From Thalassia testudinum (Eukaryota; Streptophyta; Magnoliopsida; Alismatales; Hydrocharitaceae), in the NCBI GenBank assembly GCA_037157565.1, contig JAZHRO010000036.1, forward strand, positions 134,160,501 to 134,224,500: a stretch of 64,000 bases of DNA, read 5' to 3'. Under the pieces are notes generated by a model that was given only the letters and a program-made list of their open reading frames with translations, searched no databases and had not been told where the DNA came from. Both the position numbers and the translations under genes were made by a program. Shown here piece by piece: positions 43,670-54,979 of the stretch. Position 1 is the stretch's first letter. Every line of letters begins with the position of its first letter.

Positions 43670-45795
43670 TACCCTGATGCCTAGCTTTTGCTAGTCCCTT
43701 AGCAAAATCTCATGGAATTAACTTAATTTCTAGACCATGCCTTTTTATGCTCATATTTCTGCCGTGTGCTTTCTTTTGTAGATTATGTCAGAATGCCAAT
43801 AGTAGGCCTAGAGGTACTCAAGTACCAACCAAGATCCGAACCTGACCAGCTCTAGCCTCAGTCCACCACGAAGGTTTCTAAGGCCCGCAGGAACTAACCT
43901 AAGGTTCGTTGAACTTTGCAGTTAAAGCACCCATGCTTAAAACATGTTTAGTCCCGATTCAGTTTACAGTGCATTTTTGTAAGAGAGAGAGATCAAAGAT
44001 TTTTTTATTTTTGTAAAGTTTTCTCTCTCTTTTCGTTCTTTATTTCTAGCTTCGGATTGGCTTTACAAGATGGTCTGTATCGGATTCCTAGTTCCCACCA
44101 TCAATCCTTGCAGGATGCTTGGCAATCGATTCTTCGAGATAGCACCCCCCAAGGCAACCTCTAGAACCCTGGCTTTCCAGATTTTGGGATAATCCCGCCC
44201 ATGACGTTCTGTAGCTAAATCCAGACCCTGGCAATCGACATTTCGTGATAATGCCGCCCATGTCATTTGAACCAACCCAAGGTGCTTACATAACCCCCGT
44301 GGGATATTTAGATATCCTAAGAGACAAGCACCGAGGCGACGATATGTTATTGCACATCTTCGAGGGGAGTTTCTCACCTCTCTGCACCGGGAACCCTTCC
44401 AAATCAACTTGTGTCGATAAGTCGCTCCTAATCTAGGTAGCTTTTTCAGAACAAAATTAATGCATTTACGTGATTTTGATAGTTAAGTGCACTAAACCAG
44501 ACTATGTGTGGATTGGGGTGCTTAGGTTACCGAGTCTCACAAAGCAGAGGTTAGTTAACGAGGTTGAACAATCCCCAAGCCTTAGACCTAATACTTAAGC
44601 TTCGCATTTTCCTCAACCTCTTGAAGACTATCCAGATCTTAACGAATACTTGAATTTTTAAGCCTAAAAATAAGCCCAAGAGGCCTAAGATCAGCGTTCA
44701 TACAAATCTCTTTTGTCTCTTAGCACTTTTTATTTCTTTCTTTTGATTTGGTCTAGAACTAAGTAGATTCCTTAATCTTTTACTAAAGGCTATCTCTTTT
44801 TGTTTCAATCTGTGCTCCTTTCTGACATTTATATCACCTCCCATTTTTCCTCCTTTAGAATGATATGCAATTTTCAAAATTTCCTTCTCCATTTTTTTGT
44901 TCTTTTTCAATATTTTATTTTTTTGGTTTTTTGGGCTATGTATTTTTTTGTGGGAACCCTTCAGAGCTGTGAATTTTTGCATGTTTGCACTTTACCACCC
45001 CCTATGCCTAAATTTTGCAATGTCCTCATTGTAAACGGAGGGTGTGAAATAGTTTTTGGTTCAAGGATTAGAATAGGATAATCGAGTGGGTGAACGGGTC
45101 GGGGTGACTGCTGCGAATGATTTCAAGCTCTGGTACGAGTACCAAAGGTGGAGTCAACTACTCTCAAACTGAACTCAGAGTGCAATTAACGTGAAGTACA
45201 AAAAGGATAATCAAAAGGATCTCGGGTTTTTGGAATGACGGGTTGCCTCCCATTAAGCGCTAAATTCAATGCCTTCAGCTAAGCAGAAAATGGCCATGGA
45301 GGAGTGGTCAAATCAAATGAATTTTGTAAAACAAGCACCTTGATCAATAGCTTGGTTGGTCCAACCAGGTGCTTATTCAGATCAGTAGGCTAATGATGCA
45401 ACCTAAACCCAAACAATCAAGTGGGTTGATAAATGTGGATCAAAAGATGTGGTGCCCACCAGATACTGTGAAGCTCGAAATGATGCGGAAGTGAAACATT
45501 AGGGTTTGGCTAAGTTGAATCAGCCTGAGCAGAGTAGGGATCCTCAAAAGAGAATGAATCAGTGGAGTATGTGAGATCCCTGCGGGAGTGATTAGAGAAG
45601 GATGGGGCATGATTATTAGTCTAATTGAAGTTCGAAACCTAATTTAAATGTGGAGGAGAATGATGTGTGACTGACTCATAGATAGGAGAGTCAGAGTAGA
45701 AATTGAGTCTGGTTGCGGGTCAGTGTTAAGAACGGGTTTGGGAAGGTTCTGCATGTGTAGAAGAGGTGTTTTCAATAAGAATTGTGTGTGAGGGT
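43670..45795 (-). mobile_element. 3' noncoding region of element E
   Basis: No conserved frame. Three degenerate units of about 57 bp occur at about 44104-44150, 44166-44212 and 44224-44275, sharing 'CCCTGGCAATCGA' and 'GATAATCCCGCCCATG'-type wording. A polypurine-like tract lies next to the LTR, and a GA microsatellite at about 43983-43992. Like the LTR1 elements, E thus carries a duplicated motif between ORF and polypurine tract. Confidence 0.7.
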
Positions 45796-47517
45796 TGATT
45801 GGGGGTGTGTTTCATGAATTAAAATTGGTGGTTTGGAGGACCCGTCGTCGTAGCTCGCAAAATGCGTCTATCACATAAAATTTATAATCAAAACTTGAAA
45901 AGTGAGTCCTGGGTCAAACACGGGGAGGCGAACGTTTAGTTTTGAAAATCCATGTTTCTCTTTTATTTCTTTTTGTTATTTTTGTCTTTTCTAATTTTTT
46001 TGGTATTTTTTAGAAAGCAAGAGATTAGGTCGATGAAATTTTATCTAGTTAATCTACTTGCGAAATATAAAGGAAAGAGTGAGAGAAGAACAATCATCTA
46101 TTTATGAATAAATGTTTGTTACACTACGAAAGTGGAAAATGTACATTACAAAAGCTTAAAAAGATAGAATGAGGTGAGAGAAATCCCCCTTGATGGTTGC
46201 TCGGAGGATGACTCACTCTGACGTCACCTGGAAGAAGGTGGTGAGGAGTGCGATGAAGGAGGACGGAGTCGGAGGATGGAGGATGGGGTAGGACGGCATC
46301 GCGGCGAGGATCCTTTTCCTGAAGGGAGGTGAGAAGACAGCCACAGGATGCTCCATAAATGGGGATGAGGGGAGGGAAAACTATTTGGTTTTCTACTCTA
46401 GAGGAGCATTCCTGGCTTGGGACAAGCTCTCTCTAGAGCCTTGGAGGTGGTGAGAAGAAGAAAGGAAGAGATGGTTTTGAATGGTGGTGGGTAGGTCCTT
46501 TTATAGTGGAGGAAAAACAAATTCGCATTTGGGTCATTATTGACGTCTGTAAACATTGCTACAGAACCCTGCAGCTGTCGCTGAAGATTCACGCTTTAAT
46601 TCCTCTTGTTGGCACGCGCAGACAATTTGTGACAGCTACAAGCGTCACTGAAGGCCTGCGTCGCTGAAGATGCGCGCATGCCCTTGCTGGCACCCACTCT
46701 GTTGGTGCTATGTGGTCCACGCGCCCATGTCACATGCACTTGCACAGGCTAATACATGATGTTGCCCCGCTGCTCGTTATTGTGCTACGCTGCGCCTCGC
46801 ACACATGCGCGTGCATGCCTTGCCCTTGCTGCGTTCAATTCCTCAACTGGGGGGGTTGCGGGGATTCGAACCCACGCCCCTCCCTTGGAATCTAGTGCCC
46901 CAACTAATGCGCCAAGACATCTACTTTGTCGAGTGGAAGATTTAATGCTTGCGGTGAAGGAGAGCTTCTTAGCCGTTGGATCATGATCCAACGGCTGGGA
47001 ATGAAGGTCGCAAATGATGTTGGCCGATGTTGGGCTGCCTGGATGGCTCCACATAGTGCCATCTGGGCTGTCCATTCTTCTTTCTATTGCAAATGGTGGT
47101 ACAGTGATTGGATCAAGTTGATTTTCGTGTTGTTGGACTGCGATCGTCAATCCAGATCTATCCGTACAGTCGAATTTTTCATCTAAAGCTCGTAAGTATG
47201 TCTCATTGTCCTCCTGGCCGTTGATCTTCCTCGGACTTCATATGATGTTACGGGACTCCGATCTAGATGATTTCGGAGGTGTAATCCTTCGATCGTCACC
47301 CTGATTAGATATGTATGGTTCAATCATCCATCTGAGGTCCTGAAATAAATCCTCTTCTCTCCTGACCATAAAACGGACCTAATTAACTTAAAATATATAC
47401 AACTACTCTAAATGCAGAATGATGCATTCTATATAATATTTATAACATGAAATGCAAATCTAAGCCTAGGAACATGCATGAATAGGCATTTTAACCTAAA
47501 TAGATGTGTCTACATCA
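45796..47517 (-). mobile_element. 3' LTR of element C
   Basis: TATA box 46497-46505, tRNA-like cassette 46858-46918, inverted repeat TTGGATC-AT-GATCCAA 46976-46991, and a decayed G-box palindrome (47042-47063, CACATA core). Confidence 0.92.
46858..46918 (-). other. tRNA-like cassette in C's 3' LTR
   Basis: In sense: box A-like TTGGCGCATTAGTTGGGG (46898-46915) and box B GGTTCGAATCC (46862-46872), a perfect T-arm core. It matches the cassette in C's 5' LTR (52893-52950) as expected for paired LTRs. Confidence 0.55.
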
Positions 47518-49077
47518 TACCCCCATGCCTATCTTTTGCTAGTCCCTAGCAAAATTAAACTACATGCTATGTATAAAATCAAAATTAGGATTAGATCGCT
47601 TAGGCCTGAGTCGTTTATTAATAATAGAAAATTTCAAAGAAGGTCCTAAACAATGAAAACTCAACAGTACCCAGGTGTTTGCTAGAATGCAGACCGCCTA
47701 AGTCCTCTCCTTATTTGAATAGGGAAGATATATATTTTTTTATTTTTCTCCTTTTCTAATTTTTTGTACTTTTGGAGTTTGAGAGTTCTAAGATAACTTT
47801 TTACGGCTACCCTACCTATCCAAGACTCGAAAAGGACTCTAAGTGCTAAGAATTTTGTGAAAATAGTGAAAGACTCACTAGGCGACCGTTGAAATAGACT
47901 TCAGGTTTCTACGACCTTAGGTGACCTTACCTAAATGTTTATCTTTTCAATTGGTAGCTTTCTCCCTACTTTTATTTATGGGGTCAACACAAGGGCGAAC
48001 CCAATGTATATCTCCTCGGTTTATTCTACTTCCTCGCTTCTCCTTAAGTGTTTTGGGTATTATTATGCATTTTTGTGAGCTGGGCTCTGTACAACCAGCC
48101 AATGAGCTGTTACCCATGGCAACTTGCCAGCCATACTCGTGCGATGAAGTGTGGTTTTGTTTTTTTTTATATTTTTTCTCCATTTTCTATTTTTTTTCTT
48201 TTTCTTTTTCTTTTTGTTATTTTTTTTAAGTAGGTGTCTTCCCTGATTTAAGATTTATCTAAAGATAGTACAATGAAAATGATCTTGTGACTGGGCTCTG
48301 GACAACTGACCGATGAGCTGTTACCATCGACAACTTGCCAGCCATACCACTCTAGATAGTTGATTAGCTACCCAATTTTCGAAGAAATCACCGAAAAGTA
48401 AGTCAGTGCAAAAAGTGTGTAGATGCTTAGGCTTAAAGTCCTCCCAAATCAGAAAGTAGGTTGATAAGTCGCATACTTATCATCCCAATTTATTTACCAA
48501 ATTAAAATAAATTTAAATTGGTGAGGACTCGAGACTAAGCCCACATTCGAGTAGATACCCAGGCTAATTAAGTTCGAAGACCTGAAGAGTCTAAGTGTCT
48601 AGGTCTTATTGTATCATTTGCTAAAGTTAATAACTTCCAAGTGCCTAAGTTCTCTTCTCCTAATTCTTCTTTTTTTTTAGCTTTTTGAATTTTTAATTTT
48701 TTTATAAGAAACTAAAAGAAATTCTACAGAGTTAACAAAATGATCTCAAGAATTGATTATCCACCCCCCACGCCTATATGATGCAATGTCCTTATTATAA
48801 AAACAAAGATATGAAAAGGGCAGAGTAAATAGAATATCACCTGAACATCATGAGAAATCCGATCAGCTCTGCAGAGAACGTGAAATATAAACACATGCTA
48901 AATTTAATGCCTTCAGCTAGGCATAAAATACATACAAGGAAAAAATTGAGAATTCACAAGTGCGAGTCAGAATCAAAATCAAAAGATTAATCCTCCAACC
49001 TACCAGCAGAAGATGTCCACAAACGTGGACCAGATTATGGTGCAGACCCATGCCCCAGGGTCGAGTGATCTTAAGGT
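47518..49077 (-). mobile_element. 3' noncoding region and polypurine tract of element C
   Basis: Polypurine tract AGGCATGGGGGTA (sense) at 47518-47530. GGTAACAGC/CCAGAGCCCA units at 48068-48126 and 48290-48350. A/T-rich runs near 48165-48220 and 48668-48715. The 48917-49150 frame is the tail of the main ORF reading through the normal end, which is CAG here instead of the TAG of A and B. Confidence 0.75.
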
Positions 49078-49165
49078 TCTGGATGAAAATCACCCATAAC
49101 CTAAGATTATTGTGTTTGCGGGGTCGGGCCTGCGGCTTTGTGGTGTGCAACCCAAGACCAAAGTG

Positions 49166-50182
49166 TCATACAATGGGTTGATCTGATTCATTAAAATCGG
49201 GTGTCCACTTATAGTTCAGCTTAGGAAGATAGTCAATTATTCTAGGCTTGGGTCGCATGTGAAAGATATCATAAGGGTCTTGATAGAAAGTAGGTGGTTT
49301 CAAGTCAATAGGAACCCTCAGATCCAAAATCAAAGTTCCCTCAAAATTAGCTTCCCAGATTTTTAATTCCAACTTCCTATCCTCCAAAATCAATGTTTCT
49401 GGGACCTTCAAATCGTTGTACATCCCATCTAAAGTACCCAAGTCCAATAATTGTGGCTGAATCAGGATTAACTTGGGCGTAATGATTTCTAAAGTCATCT
49501 CTTTAGGATGCAGATGAGGAATGGGGTCACTGATTAAACCATCAAGATTTGGATCTTCCAAGTTAACCCCAACCGAATTAGAATCTTCAATAGTTGGGCT
49601 ATCAAATGATTTATCAGATTCCTTAAGCCCGTTTGTCTCACTAAAATCATTTTCCTTATGCTCAAGTGAGACTTCACTAAGAGATTCTTCACCCTCAGAG
49701 TCAAAGAATTCATGATCCTCACTTATATATGTCTCAAAATTGATTGTCATTTCCTGGTTCAAAGAGACATATTTTTCCTCGTTTCCTGGCTTGGGGATCT
49801 TAGGTGAATCAATCGGTTCATCCTCAAAGGGTTGCTCTAGATCAATCTGGTCATCTCCAATCTCAGAATATGTATCCCCCCTGACAGGTGCCTGAGCGGG
49901 TTCAGACATTGGCTCTCCTGAAGGGGGTTCATCTTGAGAATCATCCCACGATTTGACTAGGGCAACCACAAATTTCATCGTCAACCTCGACAATTTCCCA
50001 AGAAGAAACTCACCCAGGCCCCTATCCATAACACGTTGGAGCAAATCCAACAGAGAACTATTAAGTTCATCAATCATTTTGATCATAGGCTCCAGTGCTT
50101 CTATGCATGGAGTTGGTTGAGCTTCTAAAGTTTGTATAGTGTTCCTCAAATTAGCCAACACCCTATCTTGAATCTGGTTCAC
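49166..50182 (-). CDS. LTR1 retroelement ORF, element C copy, main open part (338 codons)
   Basis: Longest intact frame of the window. It starts here at MNQIQDRVLANL, but homology extends upstream into 50313-50615, so the true start is probably 50615; one frameshift and two stops lie between. Residues 1-75 look helical (EALEPMIKMIDELNSSLLDLL). About 80-250 are very acidic (DSEGEESLSEVSLEHKEND). The last 60 contain LRVPIDLKPPTFYQDPYDIF and LPKLNYKW. The frame ends at a TGA where B has CGA. No signal peptide, membrane segment, zinc knuckle or enzyme motif is seen. Product unknown; retroelement-encoded and non-Pol. Activity today is unlikely. Confidence 0.65.
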   Translation of the reverse strand: MNQIQDRVLANLRNTIQTLEAQPTPCIEALEPMIKMIDELNSSLLDLLQRVMDRGLGEFLLGKLSRLTMKFVVALVKSWDDSQDEPPSGEPMSEPAQAPVRGDTYSEIGDDQIDLEQPFEDEPIDSPKIPKPGNEEKYVSLNQEMTINFETYISEDHEFFDSEGEESLSEVSLEHKENDFSETNGLKESDKSFDSPTIEDSNSVGVNLEDPNLDGLISDPIPHLHPKEMTLEIITPKLILIQPQLLDLGTLDGMYNDLKVPETLILEDRKLELKIWEANFEGTLILDLRVPIDLKPPTFYQDPYDIFHMRPKPRIIDYLPKLNYKWTPDFNESDQPIV

Positions 50183-50312
50183 CTTAACCGACTGGTTTGG
50201 TTCAGGGTTGGGTGGGTTCGGGTTAAATCTAGGGGAGTCAAGATATCGAGGTTGGGTTTCTCCCTGATAGTAAGTAATCTCGGGTTATTCAAAGAATGGT
50301 AGTGACCTCTAT

Positions 50313-50615
50313 TCAGCATAATTCTGGGGAGGGTGTGTTATAATCAACATATCCTTCATGGTTGTAGATCTGGTTAGGTTGATCATCAAAGGGTGGAGAT
50401 CTATAATCTTTGTAGCTCTGGGAAGGATAGTAATCATCATCTTGTTGTCCAGGGTTAGACCTTGGACATTGAGGTTTGGATTCATATCCCCAATCAAAGT
50501 TATCCTGACTAGTGGATGGGTAATTACAAGTCAAGTCGGGATAGTAATCATCTTGTGGATAAGTGGTGGTAGGAGGATAGGATGTGAAATGTGTATAGGA
50601 TGTGGAAGGATACAT
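50313..50615 (-). pseudogene. N-terminal part of the LTR1 ORF, element C (100 codons)
   Basis: Starts MYPSTSYTHFTSYPPT, with the ATG 38 nt downstream of the putative acceptor. Strikingly rich in Tyr, Pro, Asp and Ser (YPQDDYYPDLTCNYPS, YYPSQSYKDYRSPP), so probably disordered. Its frame shifts near 50320, after which homology to B continues in another frame through two stops to join 49166-50182. Confidence 0.7.
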
Positions 50616-50653
50616 TGTGGAGTAAGAGAGAAATCAGAAGAGAGAAAGGAGCC

Positions 50654-51672
50654 CTGCAATACAAGCAATCAACCCTATCCTTAGGTGGGTTAGCCTAAAG
50701 ACCTATAGACTCCCAGGACCCATCTTGAGATTATAAACGATTTGGTCTACTTTTATCCGGTCAATCCAACCAGTTAGAAGGAGGGATTGGGGAGAAGGTT
50801 CTTCCTTTAGCTTATGCCTCCAGTTCCTAGTGTACCCCCCAGCCGTGGTCATTTGACGCTACTCCCCTAGCTAGACATTAGATGGACCAGCAGAAGCAGA
50901 TTAATTGAAAAAAATCTCAATTTGAGCCCTGAAGAGCGAATCAATCCTTAAGGCCAACATCTACTCAGTTTTAATTAGGCTTAGGATGATTGTTCTCTTG
51001 TAATGTGATGGGTCCTTTAGATGGGTTGTTCTCTTAATGATCAATTAAAATGTGTGTGCGTGCACAACTAGGGTTTTCAAATAAGGTTATTTGATGATGT
51101 GTCTTTTAGGGTTTAATCTTTAGGTTTGTTCAATTAGGGTTCAGTAGAACACTCCAGGTTTTACAAATACTGGTGATGATGTATTCCTTTAGAAATCAGA
51201 AAAAATGTGGAGTGCCTGGTTCATCCCTAAAAATCAACCCTAAGTGGCAAGCTACTGGTGAATCGCTTTTAATTTGAGTGGTGCGGCCCAAACAAATCAA
51301 TCAATTGGCCTATTCGCACCACAGATTAAGGCACACAATGTCTTAGCCTAATCAGATTTCTAGTCACTTATGTGTTTTGAGTTGAAGTGTACTGGGTCCA
51401 TAGGTTAGATCCTAGTTAAGTGATAGAATCAAAGTGGAGTGGTGCACCTTAAGTCGAGAGTTGAGTGTTAAGGTGTGTCTTTTTTAGAAAATCCCATAAT
51501 CAGATAACACTTTTTTTATTTTTTTATTTATGTGGATGGCGAGGTGAGTGGAGGTGGGAAACAAACAACTAAATCTGTCCTAGGGTTTGTAAAAAGCACC
51601 TAAGTTGATTCGGGTTTGAGTTATTAGGTTATGGAATGAAAACTAAGGTGGGGGTTGTGGGGATAAACTTAC
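50654..51672 (-). other. Putative leader intron of element C
   Basis: Sense donor GTAAGT at 51672-51667 (161 nt from the LTR). Acceptor CTTGTATTGCAG/GGCTCC with AG at 50655-50654. Length 1,019 nt. This is the best acceptor of the LTR1 set. Confidence 0.6.
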
Positions 51673-51810
51673 AAAACTCTTTAACCACACTTTACTCTGA
51701 TCTATCCGCTTTGGCTTGCCTTGGAAGGGTACCTGTAATCACAGAAAGAAAGGAGCAAAGTGAGCTAAAAAGTTAAGGCGGAAAAATGGGAGAAAAACCA
51801 AAGAGCGTTG

Positions 51811-51829
51811 CCTCCCAACAACGATGCCA
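51811..51829 (-). other. Primer-binding site of element C
   Basis: In sense TGGCATCGTTGTTGGGAGG, three bases from the LTR; tRNA-Asp type with C-to-T changes. Confidence 0.82.
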
Positions 51830-52532
51830 AAATGATGGGGGCGTGTTTCGTGAATTAAAATCAGGGGTTTGGAGGACCCATCGTCGTAGCTCACAAAACG
51901 CGTCTATCACATAAAATTTATAGCCAAAACTCTAAAAGTGAGTCCCAGGTCGAACATGGGGAGGCGAACGTTTGGTTTTGAAAATCCACATTTCTCTTTT
52001 ATTTCTTTTTGTCATTTTTGTCCTTTCTAATTTTTTTTGTATTTTTTAGAATGTAAGAGATTAGGTCGATGAAATTTTATCTAGCTAATCTACTTGCGAA
52101 ATGTAAAGGAAAGAGAGAGAGAAGAACAATCATCTATTTATGAATAAATGTTTGTTACACTACGAAAGCAAAAAATCTACACTACGGAAGCGTAAAAAGA
52201 TAGAATGAGGTGAGAGAAATCCTCCTCGATGGTTGTTCGGATGACAACTCGCTCTGATGTCACCTGGAAGAAGGTGGTGAGGAGTGGGATGAAGGAGGAT
52301 AGAGCTAGAGGATGGAGGGTGGGGTAGGATGGCGTCGCAGTGAGGATCTTCTTCCCGAAGGGAGGTGAGAAGACAACCATGGGATGTTCAACGAATGGGG
52401 ATGAGGGGAGGGAAAACTATTTGGTTTTCTACTCTAGAGGAGCATCCTGGGCTTGGGACAAGCTCTCTCTAGAGCCTTAGAGGTGGTAAGAGGAAGAAAG
52501 GAAGAGATGGTTTGGAATGGTTGTGGGTAGGT

Positions 52533-52541
52533 CCTTTTATA
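52533..52541 (-). promoter_or_regulatory. TATA box of C's 5' LTR
   Basis: Plus CCTTTTATA, sense TATAAAAGG. Sense upstream are repeated AGCGACNNTT/GTCACTGAAGG-type motifs (about 52590-52700), also seen upstream of the TATA box in A, B and D. Confidence 0.7.
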
Positions 52542-52892
52542 GTGGAGAAGGAAGAAAAAATTCGCATCTGGGTCATTACTGACATCTGTAAACGTCGCTA
52601 TAGATCCCTGCAGCTGTTGCTGAAGATCAGCCCTTCAATTCCTCTTGTTGGCATGCGTAGACCATTAGTGACAGCTGCAAGCGTCACTGAAGGCCTGCGT
52701 CGCTGCAGATGCTTGCATACCTTCATTGGCACCCACTCTGCTGGCGCTGCGTGCTCGATGTGCCTGTGCCATGCACACTTGCACAGGCTGGTCTGCGCTG
52801 TCGCCCTGTTGTGCGCTATCACACTACACTGCGCCCCGCACGAGCGCGTGTGCCTTGCCGCTGTTGCATTCAATTCCTCAATTTGGGGGGCA

Positions 52893-52950
52893 GCGAGGAT
52901 TCGAACCAACACCCCTCCCTTAGAGTCCAGCACCCCAACTAATGTGCCAA
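52893..52950 (-). other. tRNA-like cassette in C's 5' LTR
   Basis: Box B GGTTCGAATCC in sense (52897-52907) and a box A-like segment TTGGCACATTAGTTGGGGTG (52931-52950). Both boxes are retained, with a few changes from the 3' LTR copy. Confidence 0.55.
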
Positions 52951-53560
52951 GTTGTCTGCTTTGTCGAGTAGATGATTTATCGCTTGCGATGGGGGAGAGC
53001 TTCTCAGAGTTGGATCATGATCCAACGGTTGGGAATGAAGGTCGCGGATGATGCTGGCCGATGTTGGGTAGCCTGGATGGCGCCACGTGGTGCCATCTGG
53101 GCCATCCATTCTTCTTTCTGTTGAAGAGGGTGGCACGGTGCTTGGATCAAGTTGATTTCCACATTGTCGAACTACGATCGTCGCTACGGATACATCCATA
53201 TGGTCAGATTTTTCATTCGAAGCCTGTAAGTATGTCATATTGCCCTCCTGGCTGTTGATCTTCCTCAGACTTCATATGAAGCTACGGGACTCCGATCTAG
53301 ATGATTTTGGAGGTGTTAGCCTCCGATCGTCGTCTTGATCAGATCTGCATGGTTCGATCATCCATCGGAGGCTCTGAAATAAATCCTCCTCTCTCCTGAC
53401 CATAAAATGGACGTAATTAACCTAAAATATATACAACTACTCTCAATGCAGAATGATGCATGATATGCAATATTTAGAACATGTAATGGAAATCTAAGCC
53501 TAGGAACATGCATGAATAAGCATTTTAACCTAAATAGATGTGCCTACATCAAGGGTTCCT

Positions 53561-54937
53561 CTAGAAAATGTCAAAGGTGGGTTCCTTTAGAGAGTCCTCA
53601 TAGTAGCCATCAAAGTCAAAGGTAAATGCCTGAAGAGTGTTTATAGGATCAATGAAATTTGAGTCAAGAAAAGATTCGAACTCTGGGTTGTAGACACTCC
53701 CGGCATTTTCTGTTTCTGATTCCTAAGGATCAAAAACAAATGATTCCATCTCAATGGAATCTAATTTTGAATCAATGATCTCGAGATCAAGGACCTCAGA
53801 GTCAGAGTCAAAGAATGGATCACGTATGCTGAGGTCGTAGATTGTCTCATAGTTATCAGGAAACGAAGGTTCTCCGAAGTCAGAGTAAAATTTGAAATCG
53901 TCGGAGAACTTGTGAGAATCATGTCCTAAATTTGATTTCAGATCAAAGATTCCACCACAGAACAAATCAAAAGATGTAGACTCAGCAACCTGATTTGAAT
54001 CTTACCTATTTTCAGATTCTGAGCTCCAAAAGGTGTCCCTATTAGGCATGGGCTCGAGTTCTTGGCTTGTATGGAAGACCCAATCAAAACCCAACTCTTC
54101 CAACTCCTCAGTTTCTGTATCGTAGATTGGCATGACTTTCAAAAAATCAATCTGTATCTTTGAGGAGGTTGGAGAGGTGCACTTATCAAATACAGGCCCT
54201 GAATCATAATCCAAATTCAAAATTTGATTTTCATCACATGGGGCCTTGTAATCATCCCGAGAAGGCTTAGATCCAGATTCTAGTTTAATGGTGTGGGTTG
54301 GATCACTAGAATCTAGGTTGGGCTCTATAGGGATGTCAGAATTACTCTCGAGAGTCACCTTTATAGAATGAGTGGAATTTACACCCTCGAGAGGCTCTAA
54401 TTCATTCTTGGTATCATAGGTGTCTGGAATATTAGGGCATGGTAGGGTTGGCTCGTAATCGTGACCAATTGTAATCGGATCTTCCCCACCCCTTTCAAGA
54501 TCAGGTATGTCAATTGCTATGAAATTTGAATTAGAATTCCTCTGGGTTGGGGGTCCGTAATAAGCTTGATTATTAAACTCAGGATTTGGGAGATTGTGTT
54601 GGTTAATCTAAGATGTCGCAAGGGTGTACTGATGCCTATGATCGATAACATGTTTCAACATCTGCTTTACCTTGTCTCTATTTTCAAGGTCATCTCGGTG
54701 TACTTTCCATAGTGATGGCTTAAATCTACACAAAATATACTCACCATTATGCCATCTCTCAATTTCCTGGTATTTTGGCATGAGAAGATCCCAAGTTGCT
54801 CTATTTTCTAGTTGTGTGAAAATTAGCTGTGCTTGTTGTAAATTGAATGTTGTTGTGTTTGACACATTAACCTGTATATCCTCAAATGGGTCTACTAACA
54901 TGTCGGGTTGCATTTTTGAATCAAATAGTGGAATCAA
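53561..54937 (-). pseudogene. Single retroelement ORF of element E (459 codons, three nonsense mutations)
   Basis: One continuous frame from ATG at 54937 (MIPLFDSKMQPDML) to TAG at 53561-53563 (...FDIF), broken only by TAG 54608-54610, TAA 54002-54004 and TAG 53723-53725. There is no frameshift across 1,377 bp. Each stop could be a C-to-T change (CAG or CAA origin). The first 110 residues are mixed and helical (FNLQQAQLIFTQLEN, LENRDKVKQMLKHVID). The rest is acidic and Ser/Asp/Tyr-rich with little predicted order. No pol or zinc-knuckle motif and no obvious similarity to the LTR1 ORF, but its size, position and acidity match. Confidence 0.75.
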
Positions 54938-54979
54938 GATGTAGAATCAAAATTCAGGTTAGATTGAAGTTGATTAGAT

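Larger units (their letters stand above)
45796..53551 (-). mobile_element. Element C: complete LTR1 retrotransposon, minus strand, TSD AGGGT
   Basis: 7,756 bp with perfect AGGGT at 45791-45795 and 53552-53556. 3' LTR 45796-47517 (1,722 bp), internal 47518-51832 (4,315 bp), 5' LTR 51833-53551 (1,719 bp); the LTRs are about 90% alike by eye. It sits five bases past the stop codon of E's ORF. It has the best-preserved LTR1 reading frame of the window (49166-50182). Confidence 0.95.
51833..53551 (-). mobile_element. 5' LTR of element C
   Basis: TATA box 52533-52541. tRNA-like cassette at about 52893-52950 (box B 52897-52907; box A region 52931-52950). Inverted repeat 53010-53025; G-box palindrome 53076-53097 with arms GATGGCGCCA/TGGTGCCATC. 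The sense start TGATGTAGGCACATC folds into a 5-bp hairpin. Confidence 0.92.

Noticed and set aside
46858..46918. A functional tRNA gene
   Set aside because: Box A and box B fit, but acceptor and anticodon stems are not complete and cassettes differ between LTR copies. Kept as tRNA-like.
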